Shown here: positions 1-5,546 of the stretch, one piece after another
Layout of the letters: each line of letters begins with the position of its first letter
Position numbering within the stretch: the stretch's first letter is position 1
Assembly: GCA_029059925.1 (NCBI GenBank)
Contig: JAIDVA010000134.1
Span: 1-6,317, forward strand
DNA: 6,317 nucleotides
Source of the DNA: Eubacterium sp.
GTDB taxonomy: Bacteria > Bacillota > Clostridia > Oscillospirales > Acutalibacteraceae
Reading direction: 5' to 3'
Position numbers and translations under genes: made by a program
Notes under the pieces: model-generated
What the model was told of the DNA's origin: nothing
Seen by the model: only the letters and a program-made list of their open reading frames with translations
Database searches by the model: none

Positions 1-506
1 CCTGTGAATACATTAATATACCAAATTTGAGCCTGTGTGGTTGTGGTGGTAGTTGTTGTAGTGGTTGTGGTGGTTGTTGTCGTTTGCTCTTCAGTGGTAT
101 CAGGTTCAGTAGTACGTTCTGCTTTGGATGTGGAGAACCTCTGTGAAGTAGTCTGTGATGTTGATGGCTCGGTTGTAGAGGTTATATCGTTATTTTTTGA
201 TTTGCTGTGAGCAATAACAGCAACAGATGCAATAACAGCCACAAGAACAACCGCAAGAATTGCTATTACTATAACACTTTTCTTCTCGATAGGATTTTTG
301 GCATTGTCCTCCTGTTGATATGGCAAATTCTGAGCTGTAGGATTTGCAGTTTGCTGTAAAGATGGCGGTGCAGGTGTGAATTGTGCTGCCGGATCATTCT
401 CGGCCGGATTAACCTCAATATCCTCCTCATCATAAAGCGGAGAACCGCAGGTTTCGCAAATATAGCGGTTGTCATCATTATAAGTTCCGCAATTTTTACA
501 TCTCAT
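1..506 (-). CDS. Zinc-ribbon membrane protein with poly-Thr linker (partial, C-terminus beyond left edge)
   Basis: Reading the minus strand from ATG at 506 gives 168 codons with no stop before the window edge. Residues 3-20 form a small zinc ribbon (C3-x2-C6 and C17-x2-C20). A Pro/Gln/Ala-rich acidic stretch follows (about 26-70), then basic residues and one hydrophobic membrane segment (about 77-99), then a Ser/Thr-rich linker (109-157) ending in sixteen consecutive Thr (142-157). After it a new segment starts (QAQIWYINVF) and is cut off. The layout, cytoplasmic zinc ribbon, one membrane span and an outside Thr-rich spacer, is known from many Ruminococcaceae proteins whose extracellular domain varies. 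The function therefore lies in the missing C-terminus and I cannot name it. The start is supported by AAGGAGAC at 520-513, six bases upstream, and by a good promoter. It is transcribed away from the lipoprotein gene at 726. Confidence 0.85.
   Translation of the reverse strand, partial: MRCKNCGTYNDDNRYICETCGSPLYDEEDIEVNPAENDPAAQFTPAPPSLQQTANPTAQNLPYQQEDNAKNPIEKKSVIVIAILAVVLVAVIASVAVIAHSKSKNNDITSTTEPSTSQTTSQRFSTSKAERTTEPDTTEEQTTTTTTTTTTTTTTTTQAQIWYINVFT
36..83 (-). repeat. Poly-threonine codon run (16 codons)
   Basis: Sixteen consecutive ACN codons encode Thr142-Thr157 of the zinc-ribbon membrane protein. All four Thr codons occur (mostly ACA and ACC, some ACT, one ACG), so the run is not one slipped trinucleotide and is probably kept for its protein sequence. 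It most likely forms an extended, possibly glycosylated, spacer between the membrane segment and an external domain. Confidence 0.85.
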
Positions 507-550
507 AATTAAGTCTCCTTAGTTCTGTAAAACAGATAATATATATAGTC

Positions 551-579
551 ATTATAGCACAGGACGTATGAAATCTCAA
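551..579 (-). promoter_or_regulatory. Promoter of the zinc-ribbon gene
   Basis: On the minus strand TTGAGA (579-574) and TATAAT (556-551) are separated by exactly 17 bases. The -10 is preceded by TGC, which makes it an extended -10. Transcription would start near 544 and give a leader of about 38 nt carrying AAGGAGAC before ATG at 506. This is one of the best vegetative (SigA-type) promoters in the window. Confidence 0.75.
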
Positions 580-587
580 TAAAATTG

Positions 588-601
588 AAGTAAATTTACT
601 T
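588..601. promoter_or_regulatory. 14-bp perfect palindrome, possible operator
   Basis: AAGTAAATTTACTT is a perfect palindrome located 9 bp upstream of the -35 of the zinc-ribbon promoter and 37 bp upstream of the inverted repeat at 638-655. An uninterrupted palindrome between two divergent genes is a typical place for a dimeric regulator. The sequence is AT-rich, so chance is a real alternative. I do not recognise it as the site of a known regulator. Confidence 0.3.
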
Positions 602-637
602 TTCTTTAAAATAAAATGTGGTAATTTTTAAATTTCT

Positions 638-676
638 ATTGACTTTTTTGTCAATTTAATATAAATTTTATATGTA
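638..676 (+). promoter_or_regulatory. Probable promoter region of the first lipoprotein gene, with inverted repeat
   Basis: ATTGAC-T6-GTCAAT (638-655) is a perfect 6-bp inverted repeat. It contains two overlapping -35-like hexamers: TTGACT (639-644), which pairs with TATAAA (660-665) at a short 15-bp spacing, and TTGTCA (648-653), which pairs with TATGTA (671-676) at 17 bp. I cannot decide between them. Either gives a leader of about 40-55 nt before ATG at 726. The inverted repeat may be an operator or may only reflect the -35 sequence. Confidence 0.4.
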
Positions 677-725
677 GTGTTTTGTTTAAAACAGACTCGT
701 ATAAATTTGAAAGGGGAATCCTGAA

Positions 726-1703
726 ATGAACAAATATGTGAAAAAAGGATTATGCGTTGCACTTGCAGCAGGTCTTATTGCTACCTCATTTGCTGGTTGT
801 GCAAAAATCAACTATGTAACAAATGGTGCTGTAGAGGCTATCTATAAAGTAAAAGATGGCTCTTGGCAGAATGCTGAAGGCGAAGAAGGCGGTGCAGGCG
901 CAGAGGCAGACGGCAATGCAATTGTAATCGATGAGTTTGCAGCAGGTACATACGGCGGTGTTGAGTTCGCTTCTGTTGAAGATGTAGCTAACTACTATAT
1001 TGAGGCTTATAATTATTCAAAGACCTTATTGGTTGATTATAAGGATGCAGACGGCAATCCTCAGAAATGGTATAAGCTTCTTGGCGAAGAGGAACTTAAG
1101 GTTGAGAACATTATGATCGGCGGTTCAGCAAATGCTATGATTAACAACCTTGTTCCTGGTATTGTAGGCAGCTTATATTCTCCTGGTCTTAATGGTCTTG
1201 TACCAAGTACAAACAGAGACCCTGCTCTTGATACAGATGAATGGGATGGCAATGGTGAAACTCTTACAACAAGCCGTCTTGTTGCTGATGACCTTGTAAT
1301 GGCTAATGTTAAGGATAACGGTGATGGCACTATCACAATCCAGCTTCAGCCTAAGGCTGTAAATATGAGTGCTCCCGGTAAGGACGCACAGGGTCACGTA
1401 TTCCAGTCACTCGGTGCAATTGATGCAACTGTTGACAGCATCAGTGCATTAAGCTGGTCACAGGGTACAACAGCAGAAAACTGTAAGGTTAACTATCAGG
1501 GTGGTGTAGCTACTGTTACTATCGACACAGCTACTAAAGAAATTGTTAACGCTGATTATGTAATGAAAGCTGTTGTAGCTGTTACACATGCTAACATTGC
1601 TGTAATCAAGGATAAGAGCGCAAGCCTTGATATTACAATGGAATGGAAATATCCTGCATCAGATGACTATTTGATGTCAAGTAAGGGTGTAACACGCGCA
1701 TAA
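726..1703 (+). CDS. Predicted lipoprotein, unrecognised family (paralogue 1)
   Basis: The 325-aa product starts with a lipoprotein signal peptide: basic N-terminus (K3, K6, K7), hydrophobic core (9-20) and lipobox F-A-G-C with Cys25 as the lipidated residue. It should be anchored on the outer face of the cytoplasmic membrane. A short Gly/Glu/Ala-rich linker (51-65) precedes a folded domain that runs to the C-terminus. There are no transmembrane helices after the signal and no catalytic motif that I recognise. It is clearly paralogous to the gene at 1852; shared blocks include CAKI-YVT, DGSWQ, AGTYGG-EFAS, VPGIV, NRDP, DGTITI-LQPK, SALSW, HANI and DDYL. Cys253 in the ENC block is the only cysteine of the mature part after the lipidated one. 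ATG is supported by AAGGGGA (711-717), eight bases upstream. Codon use by eye is more restricted than in the second copy (many GTT, CTT, GGC, ACA), which suggests high expression. I assign no function. Confidence 0.88.
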   Translation: MNKYVKKGLCVALAAGLIATSFAGCAKINYVTNGAVEAIYKVKDGSWQNAEGEEGGAGAEADGNAIVIDEFAAGTYGGVEFASVEDVANYYIEAYNYSKTLLVDYKDADGNPQKWYKLLGEEELKVENIMIGGSANAMINNLVPGIVGSLYSPGLNGLVPSTNRDPALDTDEWDGNGETLTTSRLVADDLVMANVKDNGDGTITIQLQPKAVNMSAPGKDAQGHVFQSLGAIDATVDSISALSWSQGTTAENCKVNYQGGVATVTIDTATKEIVNADYVMKAVVAVTHANIAVIKDKSASLDITMEWKYPASDDYLMSSKGVTRA

Positions 1704-1733
1704 GTATAGATTGAACACTTATCTTAACTAATA

Positions 1734-1761
1734 ACTAAATACTAAATACTAAATACTAAAT
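1734..1761 (+). repeat. Tandem heptamer repeat ACTAAAT x4
   Basis: Four perfect head-to-tail copies of ACTAAAT lie 31 bases after the first lipoprotein stop codon. A degenerate copy (ACTAATA, 1727-1733) precedes them and a decayed one may follow. The units are noncoding and not palindromic. They may be a slippage-prone microsatellite that alters the spacing between the two paralogues or the stability of their transcript. No function is shown by the sequence itself. Confidence 0.85.
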
Positions 1762-1764
1762 AAT

Positions 1765-1816
1765 ACTCCGGCATAACCTCGGCATTATCTTAGCATACCC
1801 CAGCAAACTCCGGCAT
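1765..1816 (+). repeat. GC-richer block with repeated ACTCCGGCAT and related GGCAT units
   Basis: ACTCCGGCAT occurs exactly at 1765-1774 and again at 1807-1816. Between them lie CCTCGGCAT (1777-1785) and TTAGCAT (1790-1796). The GGCAT or AGCAT ends are spaced 11, 11 and 20 bases apart. The block is clearly richer in C and G than the surrounding AT-rich spacer. It has no long open reading frame and I found no stable perfect hairpin. It may be the remnant of a repeat or a protein-binding region upstream of the second lipoprotein gene. Confidence 0.5.
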
Positions 1817-1851
1817 TCATCACGGCGACTATAATCTGGGAGGCTTAGCCC

Positions 1852-2835
1852 ATGAAAAAGGTTTTTAATAAAGTATTATGTACAATGCTTGCAGCTGTGC
1901 TTTTGTTTTCACTTGCAGGCTGTGCTAAAATCAGTTATGTAACTGATGGAGCAATTAATGCTATGGGCAGAATTGCAGATGGCAGTTGGCAGGATAATGT
2001 GCAGGAAAGTACCTCCACTGAAGATAATGTGATTGTTATAGGCACATTTACAGCAGGTACTTATGGGGGAATAGAGTTTGCCTCTGAGGCAGATGTCGTG
2101 AATTACTACGTTGAATGTTACAATAATACTAAGGCTCAGACTGCTAAGTATGTTGATGAAGACGGCAATACACAGGAATATTATGCGTTTTTGGGTGAAG
2201 AAAGACTTGACGTTGATAAAATGCTTATTGACGGTAAGGAAAATGCAATGCTCAATAATGTAGTTCCGGGTATTGTAAATTCAACCTTTGCTTATAATAC
2301 TTACGGTCTGCCGCCAAGTAATAACAGAGATCCTCTTATTGATAATGACAATATGGAAAACGGCAATCCGGGTGCGTATGATTTCAGACAATCCTATTTT
2401 ACGCCCGACGATTGCTTAGCCTGTAATGTTGCTGAAAATGCAGATGGTACAATTACAATAGAATTGCAGCCAAAGGATGCGTCAATGTCGGCACGAGGTG
2501 TAGATTCTCAGGGTCGCTTCTTTGAAGTGCTTAAGGATTTGGGTTCAACTGTAGGTGATATTTTTGATGATTACAGTGCTCTTTCCTGGGCAAGCGGTAC
2601 TACAGATGAAAACTGTATTGTTGATTATAAGGGCGGAACAGGCAAGGTAACAATTGATCCTAAAACAGGTTTAGTTGTTGAAGCCGATTACCATATGAAT
2701 GTTATGGTTGAGGTTAAGCATGCCAATATCACTGCAATTAAGGATAAGAATGGTGCAATATATATTTCGCATTATATACACTATCCGGCAGCAGATGATT
2801 ATCTGTTAGAGTATAAAGGTATTAAAAAAGCATAA
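1852..2835 (+). CDS. Predicted lipoprotein, unrecognised family (paralogue 2)
   Basis: The 327-aa product has a lipoprotein signal with a classical lipobox L-A-G-C (Cys24) after a basic start (K2, K3, K7) and hydrophobic core, so it should be lipid-anchored outside the cell membrane. It matches the gene at 726 along its full length, about half identical by eye (not computed). It differs in the linker after DGSWQ, which is polar and Ser/Thr-rich here instead of Gly/Glu-rich, and in a longer loop near residues 228-241. It also has extra cysteines: Cys89 and a C188-x2-C191 pair, besides the shared ENC cysteine (255). ATG is set by GGGAGG (1838-1843), eight bases upstream. No terminator is visible between the paralogues, so the two may share a transcript despite a 148-nt spacer, ending at the hairpin at 2846. 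Function unknown. Confidence 0.88.
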   Translation: MKKVFNKVLCTMLAAVLLFSLAGCAKISYVTDGAINAMGRIADGSWQDNVQESTSTEDNVIVIGTFTAGTYGGIEFASEADVVNYYVECYNNTKAQTAKYVDEDGNTQEYYAFLGEERLDVDKMLIDGKENAMLNNVVPGIVNSTFAYNTYGLPPSNNRDPLIDNDNMENGNPGAYDFRQSYFTPDDCLACNVAENADGTITIELQPKDASMSARGVDSQGRFFEVLKDLGSTVGDIFDDYSALSWASGTTDENCIVDYKGGTGKVTIDPKTGLVVEADYHMNVMVEVKHANITAIKDKNGAIYISHYIHYPAADDYLLEYKGIKKA

Positions 2836-2845
2836 ATAAATCATT

Positions 2846-2890
2846 AAAAAACGATTTTTCGGTTGATATCGGAAAATCGTTTTTGTTTTT
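2846..2890 (+). terminator. Intrinsic terminator after the lipoprotein pair
   Basis: ACGATTTT (2851-2858) pairs with AAAATCGT (2873-2880). The stem continues inward through T-G, C-G, G-C, G-T and T-A pairs to a TGAT loop, and is flanked by A and T runs. TTTTTGTTTTT follows immediately on the plus strand. It lies 10 nt after the stop of the second lipoprotein gene. The A-run on the other side means it could also work in reverse, although no minus-strand gene ends here. Confidence 0.9.
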
Positions 2891-2982
2891 ATATTTTAAT
2901 AGTACTTGTGAAGATATATCTGATGTGAATGATTTTATTATACCTTCATATAACAGAGAAATTGTATTTTTTCCTTAATTGA

Positions 2983-3011
2983 TTCGCAAACAGAACGAAT
3001 TATGCTATTAT
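2983..3011 (+). promoter_or_regulatory. Likely promoter of the AraC-GyrI gene
   Basis: TATTAT (3006-3011) is preceded by TGC, an extended -10. TTCGCA (2983-2988), a 4/6 match to the -35 consensus, lies 17 bases upstream. The predicted start near 3018 puts the inverted repeat at 3020-3046 at the very 5' end of the transcript. Apart from this promoter, the spacer 2891-3095 holds no gene that I can support. Confidence 0.55.
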
Positions 3012-3019
3012 ATAGATAT

Positions 3020-3046
3020 TTGATAAAAACAGTTTTTTATTATCAA
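3020..3046 (+). promoter_or_regulatory. Leader inverted repeat (hairpin or operator) before the AraC-GyrI gene
   Basis: TTGATAA (3020-3026) and TTATCAA (3040-3046) are perfect inverted arms. AAA/TTT pairs may extend the stem inward across a bulged A at 3039. It lies just after the predicted start site, 50 nt before the ATG, and is not followed by a T-run, so it is not a terminator on the plus strand. It could protect the 5' end of the mRNA or be an autoregulatory operator. Confidence 0.4.
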
Positions 3047-3095
3047 GAAAAAATCTATTTCGTTTACTAAAATAGTGTTGAAAGGAGGTTGGATA

Positions 3096-3959
3096 ATGAA
3101 TCAGGTCGATAGTTTACAAAGAGGTATTGATTATATTGAAAAAAGTTTAACTGAAGAACTCAGCAATCAAAATCTGCAATCGGTTACCTCAATGAATATT
3201 AATCAGTTTCAAAAAACATTTTTGAGCATTACCGGCTATACAGCAGGTGAGTATATAAGAAATCGCAGATTGACTCTTGCCGCTTTTGAGCTGATTAACA
3301 GTAAAAACTCTGTGCTTGATATTGCCTTGAAGTATGGATATGAAAGCAGTGAGGGCTTTTCAAGAGCTTTTAAGGAATTTCACAATGTTAATCCAAAAGA
3401 AATTAAAAAAGGCAAAACAAATTTTAATATATTCAACAAAATAACACTTGAAATTAAAGTAAACGGAGGAAGCAAAATGAAATTTAAAATAGTTGAGTTA
3501 GACAGTCAGGATTTTGCAGGCTTTAAAGCAATATCACATGGTAATATGAATAGAGATATTGATAATCGTTGGGATAACGATGATGATGCCTGGGAATCAT
3601 CCAGAAAAGAGCAAAATGCTTTAATGACGGATAACCATATCTGGTATGAGGTGTATCGGAAAATAGATGATTCTAAATATTTTCATTTTATTTGTTCAAA
3701 GTGCAGTAGTATTCCGGATGGCTGTGAAAAAGTACATTTTGACGGCGGATTATTTGCGAAAATTACAACTGAAAAATGCAAGTATCCTACAGAGCAGTTA
3801 AAGGATGTATATTATCAGACTCTTATTGATAATGAATGGCTGTTAAACAGCGGATATAAATTAGATGATGAAAGAAATCAATTGTATATTACAAACTGGA
3901 CTATGCTTGAGAAAGAGGAAAGATATATTGAAATATACTTACCAATCTCTAAAGTGTAA
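3096..3959 (+). CDS. AraC-family regulator with C-terminal GyrI-like effector-binding domain
   Basis: A 287-aa transcription regulator. Residues 5-104 are an AraC-type double helix-turn-helix: first HTH around 26-47, then the linker (GEYIRNRRLTLAAFELI, 51-67), then the second HTH with the family signature LDIALKYGYESSEGFSRAFKE (74-94) and the NPKE end. Residues 128-287 form a GyrI-like domain, known in the family (Rob- and BmrR-type proteins) to bind small, often cationic or drug-like ligands; the YIEIYLPI end is typical. The ligand is not predictable. I place the start at ATG 3096, with AAAGGAGG (3081-3088) seven bases upstream. An upstream GTG at 3075 would put this ribosome site inside the gene. 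A second Shine-Dalgarno and ATG occur at the domain junction (see 3465). It has its own promoter and a strong terminator, so it is likely monocistronic. Its target is not obvious; the divergent or flanking genes have other controls. Confidence 0.9.
   Translation: MNQVDSLQRGIDYIEKSLTEELSNQNLQSVTSMNINQFQKTFLSITGYTAGEYIRNRRLTLAAFELINSKNSVLDIALKYGYESSEGFSRAFKEFHNVNPKEIKKGKTNFNIFNKITLEIKVNGGSKMKFKIVELDSQDFAGFKAISHGNMNRDIDNRWDNDDDAWESSRKEQNALMTDNHIWYEVYRKIDDSKYFHFICSKCSSIPDGCEKVHFDGGLFAKITTEKCKYPTEQLKDVYYQTLIDNEWLLNSGYKLDDERNQLYITNWTMLEKEERYIEIYLPISKV
3465..3479 (+). promoter_or_regulatory. Internal Shine-Dalgarno and in-frame ATG in the AraC-GyrI gene
   Basis: GGAGGA (3465-3470) is followed after six bases (AGCAAA) by ATG at 3477, in frame as Met128. 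Translation from here would give a free 160-aa GyrI-like domain without DNA-binding part, beginning MKFKIVELD. The spacing is ideal and the position matches the domain boundary exactly. It may be functional or only reflect the Gly-Gly-Ser-Lys linker codons. Confidence 0.45.
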
Positions 3960-3983
3960 TTTAAATTTTTAAAATATTCAGTT

Positions 3984-4034
3984 AAAGGGTTAGATACTCG
4001 GTGCATTAGCATTGAGTATCTAACCCTTTTTATT
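3984..4034. terminator. Long hairpin terminator between convergent genes
   Basis: AAAGGGTTAGATACTC (3984-3999) pairs perfectly over 16 bp with 4014-4029. Two G-T pairs and TGC/GCA extend the stem to 21 bp, closed by an ATTA loop (4005-4008). On the plus strand the stem ends in TTTTTATT, a good tract for the AraC-GyrI gene. On the minus strand, where it follows the transporter stop by about 20 nt, the T-tract is only TTT, so termination that way depends mainly on stem strength. Confidence 0.9.
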
Positions 4035-4049
4035 ATCAATGAACCTTAT

Positions 4050-5471
4050 TTATTCATGAATATCTGATTCTCTTGACCTTTTCAAGTCATTAAACATTTG
4101 CTGTTTTTCTTTGCCTGTAATGCTGTAAAAGAAAATCGGTAGTGTGCATATCAGACGAATTACTGCAGGTGTGAGTGAAAAAACAATCCATATATTTTTT
4201 TGAACAGAATTGCTTTGCGTAATCATTTGTCCTTGTCCTGATACATACCCTATTAGGCTAAGCAGAAATGCTGCAAGACCTTGAGCAAGTGTGCCGTAAA
4301 CCTTAACTACACTGTTTTTTAGTGAAAAGGCAACCCCTTCCATACGAACACCCGTTTTCCATTCTGCATAATCCGTTGCTTCTGTCAGCATTTCTGTTGG
4401 CAGTGTGTTTAAAATTCCACCAAAAAGTCCAGTGACGCAGTTGCACAGAATGATTGCAGGCAGCATCACTTTTATATTTTGAAAGTGCTTTAAGCCTATA
4501 AAGAATAGTATAAGCTGAAAAGTACCAACTGTGATATTGCTTAAAATCAGGATTGTTTTATTGCTGAAATGCTTTTTTGCTGTTTTAATAAGTGAATATG
4601 AAAAAATAGAGATAACAAAAGCGGGGGCAGCTGCTATTATTGAAAGACTGGCGTAACCTAAAACATCAAGGTAATAGTATGTTGAAAATGCCTCGCCGAT
4701 TCCTACAAAACTTAAAATCAGGTTTGATGAAAGCAGTAATAGCATTGGTTTATTGCGTATAAGATTTGATAACAGCTCCTTTACAGGCTGTACAGCTTTT
4801 TTCTGCACAATTCTTTCTTTTACGAAATAGCCTGAAAGGGAGAAAATTCCGACTCCCACGGTTCCTGCAATAATCCCGATTATTAAAAATATTTCAGCCA
4901 TAGATAGTTTGGTTTTGCCTGATTTTGAGAAATCCAATATCATTGGAATGATTACAAGCACCAATGAGCCTGATAGTTGAACACATATACTTGCTGTGGA
5001 TATTGCTTTCTGCCTATCAATAGGATTTTGGGAAATTACTGCAGCTAAGCCACCAAAAGATACGTCGGTAATTGAATAAAAAAATTCCCACAAAAAATAT
5101 GTTATCAGTAAATATATTACTTTGGCAGAGGATAGGGGAGAATTGTTTTTTATAAACAAAGGCCCCATAAAAATGAATATAGTAGTGATTGCCTGAAAAG
5201 GCGTAAAAATTCTGATAAGTCGGGTGAGCTTGCCTTTTGAACTGCTCTTTCTGTCAATTAAGGTTCCAATCAGAGGATTGTTTATAATGTCCCATATTCC
5301 ACCTATTAAAAATATAATGGAGATAACTCTGGCATCAACAGAAAATACATTGACATAAAAGTACATCAGGTATGAAGAGATTAGGGAGTATCCTATAACC
5401 TGACCGCCGTTTGATATTCCATAAATAAGTCTTTCTCTTGTTGTTAAGCTTTTTTCATCATGATTTTGCAT
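4050..5471 (-). CDS. MFS transporter of the GPH (MelB-like) type
   Basis: A 473-aa polytopic membrane protein with about twelve hydrophobic segments, the usual size for the glycoside-pentoside-hexuronide:cation symporter family (MFS_2). Family features are the start LIYGISNGG, the YLMYFY block of helix I, IWDIINNPLIGTLIDR (59-74) of helix II with the following basic loop, and the TDV motif of helix IV (Asp136). Compared from memory with MelB, Asp61 keeps the first cation-site Asp, but the second is Asn65. The helix I sugar-binding Lys-Asp pair is Gln24-Val25, and the helix IV Trp is Gly140. It is therefore probably not a melibiose-type Na+ symporter; substrate and direction are unknown. ATG follows AAGGAG (5485-5480) by eight bases. 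The operator at 5492-5512 and the adjacent tetR gene suggest induction by a TetR ligand, which could mean efflux of a toxic compound or uptake of a nutrient. Confidence 0.88.
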   Translation of the reverse strand: MQNHDEKSLTTRERLIYGISNGGQVIGYSLISSYLMYFYVNVFSVDARVISIIFLIGGIWDIINNPLIGTLIDRKSSSKGKLTRLIRIFTPFQAITTIFIFMGPLFIKNNSPLSSAKVIYLLITYFLWEFFYSITDVSFGGLAAVISQNPIDRQKAISTASICVQLSGSLVLVIIPMILDFSKSGKTKLSMAEIFLIIGIIAGTVGVGIFSLSGYFVKERIVQKKAVQPVKELLSNLIRNKPMLLLLSSNLILSFVGIGEAFSTYYYLDVLGYASLSIIAAAPAFVISIFSYSLIKTAKKHFSNKTILILSNITVGTFQLILFFIGLKHFQNIKVMLPAIILCNCVTGLFGGILNTLPTEMLTEATDYAEWKTGVRMEGVAFSLKNSVVKVYGTLAQGLAAFLLSLIGYVSGQGQMITQSNSVQKNIWIVFSLTPAVIRLICTLPIFFYSITGKEKQQMFNDLKRSRESDIHE

Positions 5472-5488
5472 TGCTCATTCTCCTTAAA

Positions 5489-5520
5489 ATTATACATACT
5501 TTTGGTATGTATGTATTCAA
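5489..5520 (-). promoter_or_regulatory. Probable promoter of the transporter gene
   Basis: On the minus strand TTGAAT (5520-5515) can pair with TATGTA (5498-5493) at 16 bp, or with the perfect TATAAT (5494-5489) at a long 20 bp. The first keeps the whole ribosome site in the mRNA; the second would start inside it. Either way the TetR operator covers the spacer and the -10. A separate promoter is needed because a terminator follows tetR. Confidence 0.5.
5492..5512. promoter_or_regulatory. TetR operator at the transporter promoter
   Basis: ATACATAC (5492-5499) and GTATGTAT (5505-5512) are perfect 8-bp inverted arms around TTTTG. The core ATACTTTTGGTATGTA recurs on the opposite strand at the tetR promoter (6203-6221). 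Two copies of one inverted repeat, each on a promoter and flanking one TetR gene, mark it as the likely binding site of that protein. Confidence 0.75.
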
Positions 5521-5544
5521 AACAAAAACCGTTAATACGGTTTT
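5516..5544 (-). terminator. Intrinsic terminator after tetR
   Basis: On the minus strand AAAACCGT (5544-5537) pairs with ACGGTTTT (5532-5525) over 8 bp around an ATTA loop, and the tract TTTTTGTTTT follows. It starts two bases after the tetR stop codon. The stem has only three G-C pairs, so it may be leaky, allowing some read-through into the transporter. Its T-tract overlaps the transporter -35 region. Confidence 0.65.
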
Positions 5545-5546
5545 GT

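Noticed and set aside
269..478. 69-aa minus-strand reading frame
   Set aside because: It lies inside the zinc-ribbon gene in another frame, is Arg/Ile-rich without a recognisable domain, and has no convincing ribosome site of its own.
1061..1397. Two antisense reading frames (91 and 74 aa) within the first lipoprotein gene
   Set aside because: The sense gene has a signal peptide, a paralogue and a ribosome site; the antisense frames have none of these.
1700..1722. ATAAGT/ACTTAT inverted repeat after the first lipoprotein gene as a terminator
   Set aside because: Six mostly A-T pairs, an 11-base loop and no T-tract; read-through into the second gene is more likely.
1727..1816. Repeats read as a CRISPR-like array
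   Set aside because: The heptamers have no spacers, the 10-mers are too short and irregular, and no cas gene is present.
1830..1835. TATAAT as a -10 for the second lipoprotein gene
   Set aside because: There is no acceptable -35 at 16-18 bp (ACTCCG occupies the position), and transcription would start inside or after the ribosome site.
1837..1852. TGGG/CCCA hairpin over the ribosome site of the second lipoprotein gene
   Set aside because: Only four base pairs around an eight-base loop; too weak to claim a translational switch.
3075..3095. Upstream GTG start for the AraC-GyrI gene
   Set aside because: The ideal AAAGGAGG ribosome site (3081-3088) would then be coding; ATG at 3096 fits it with seven-base spacing.
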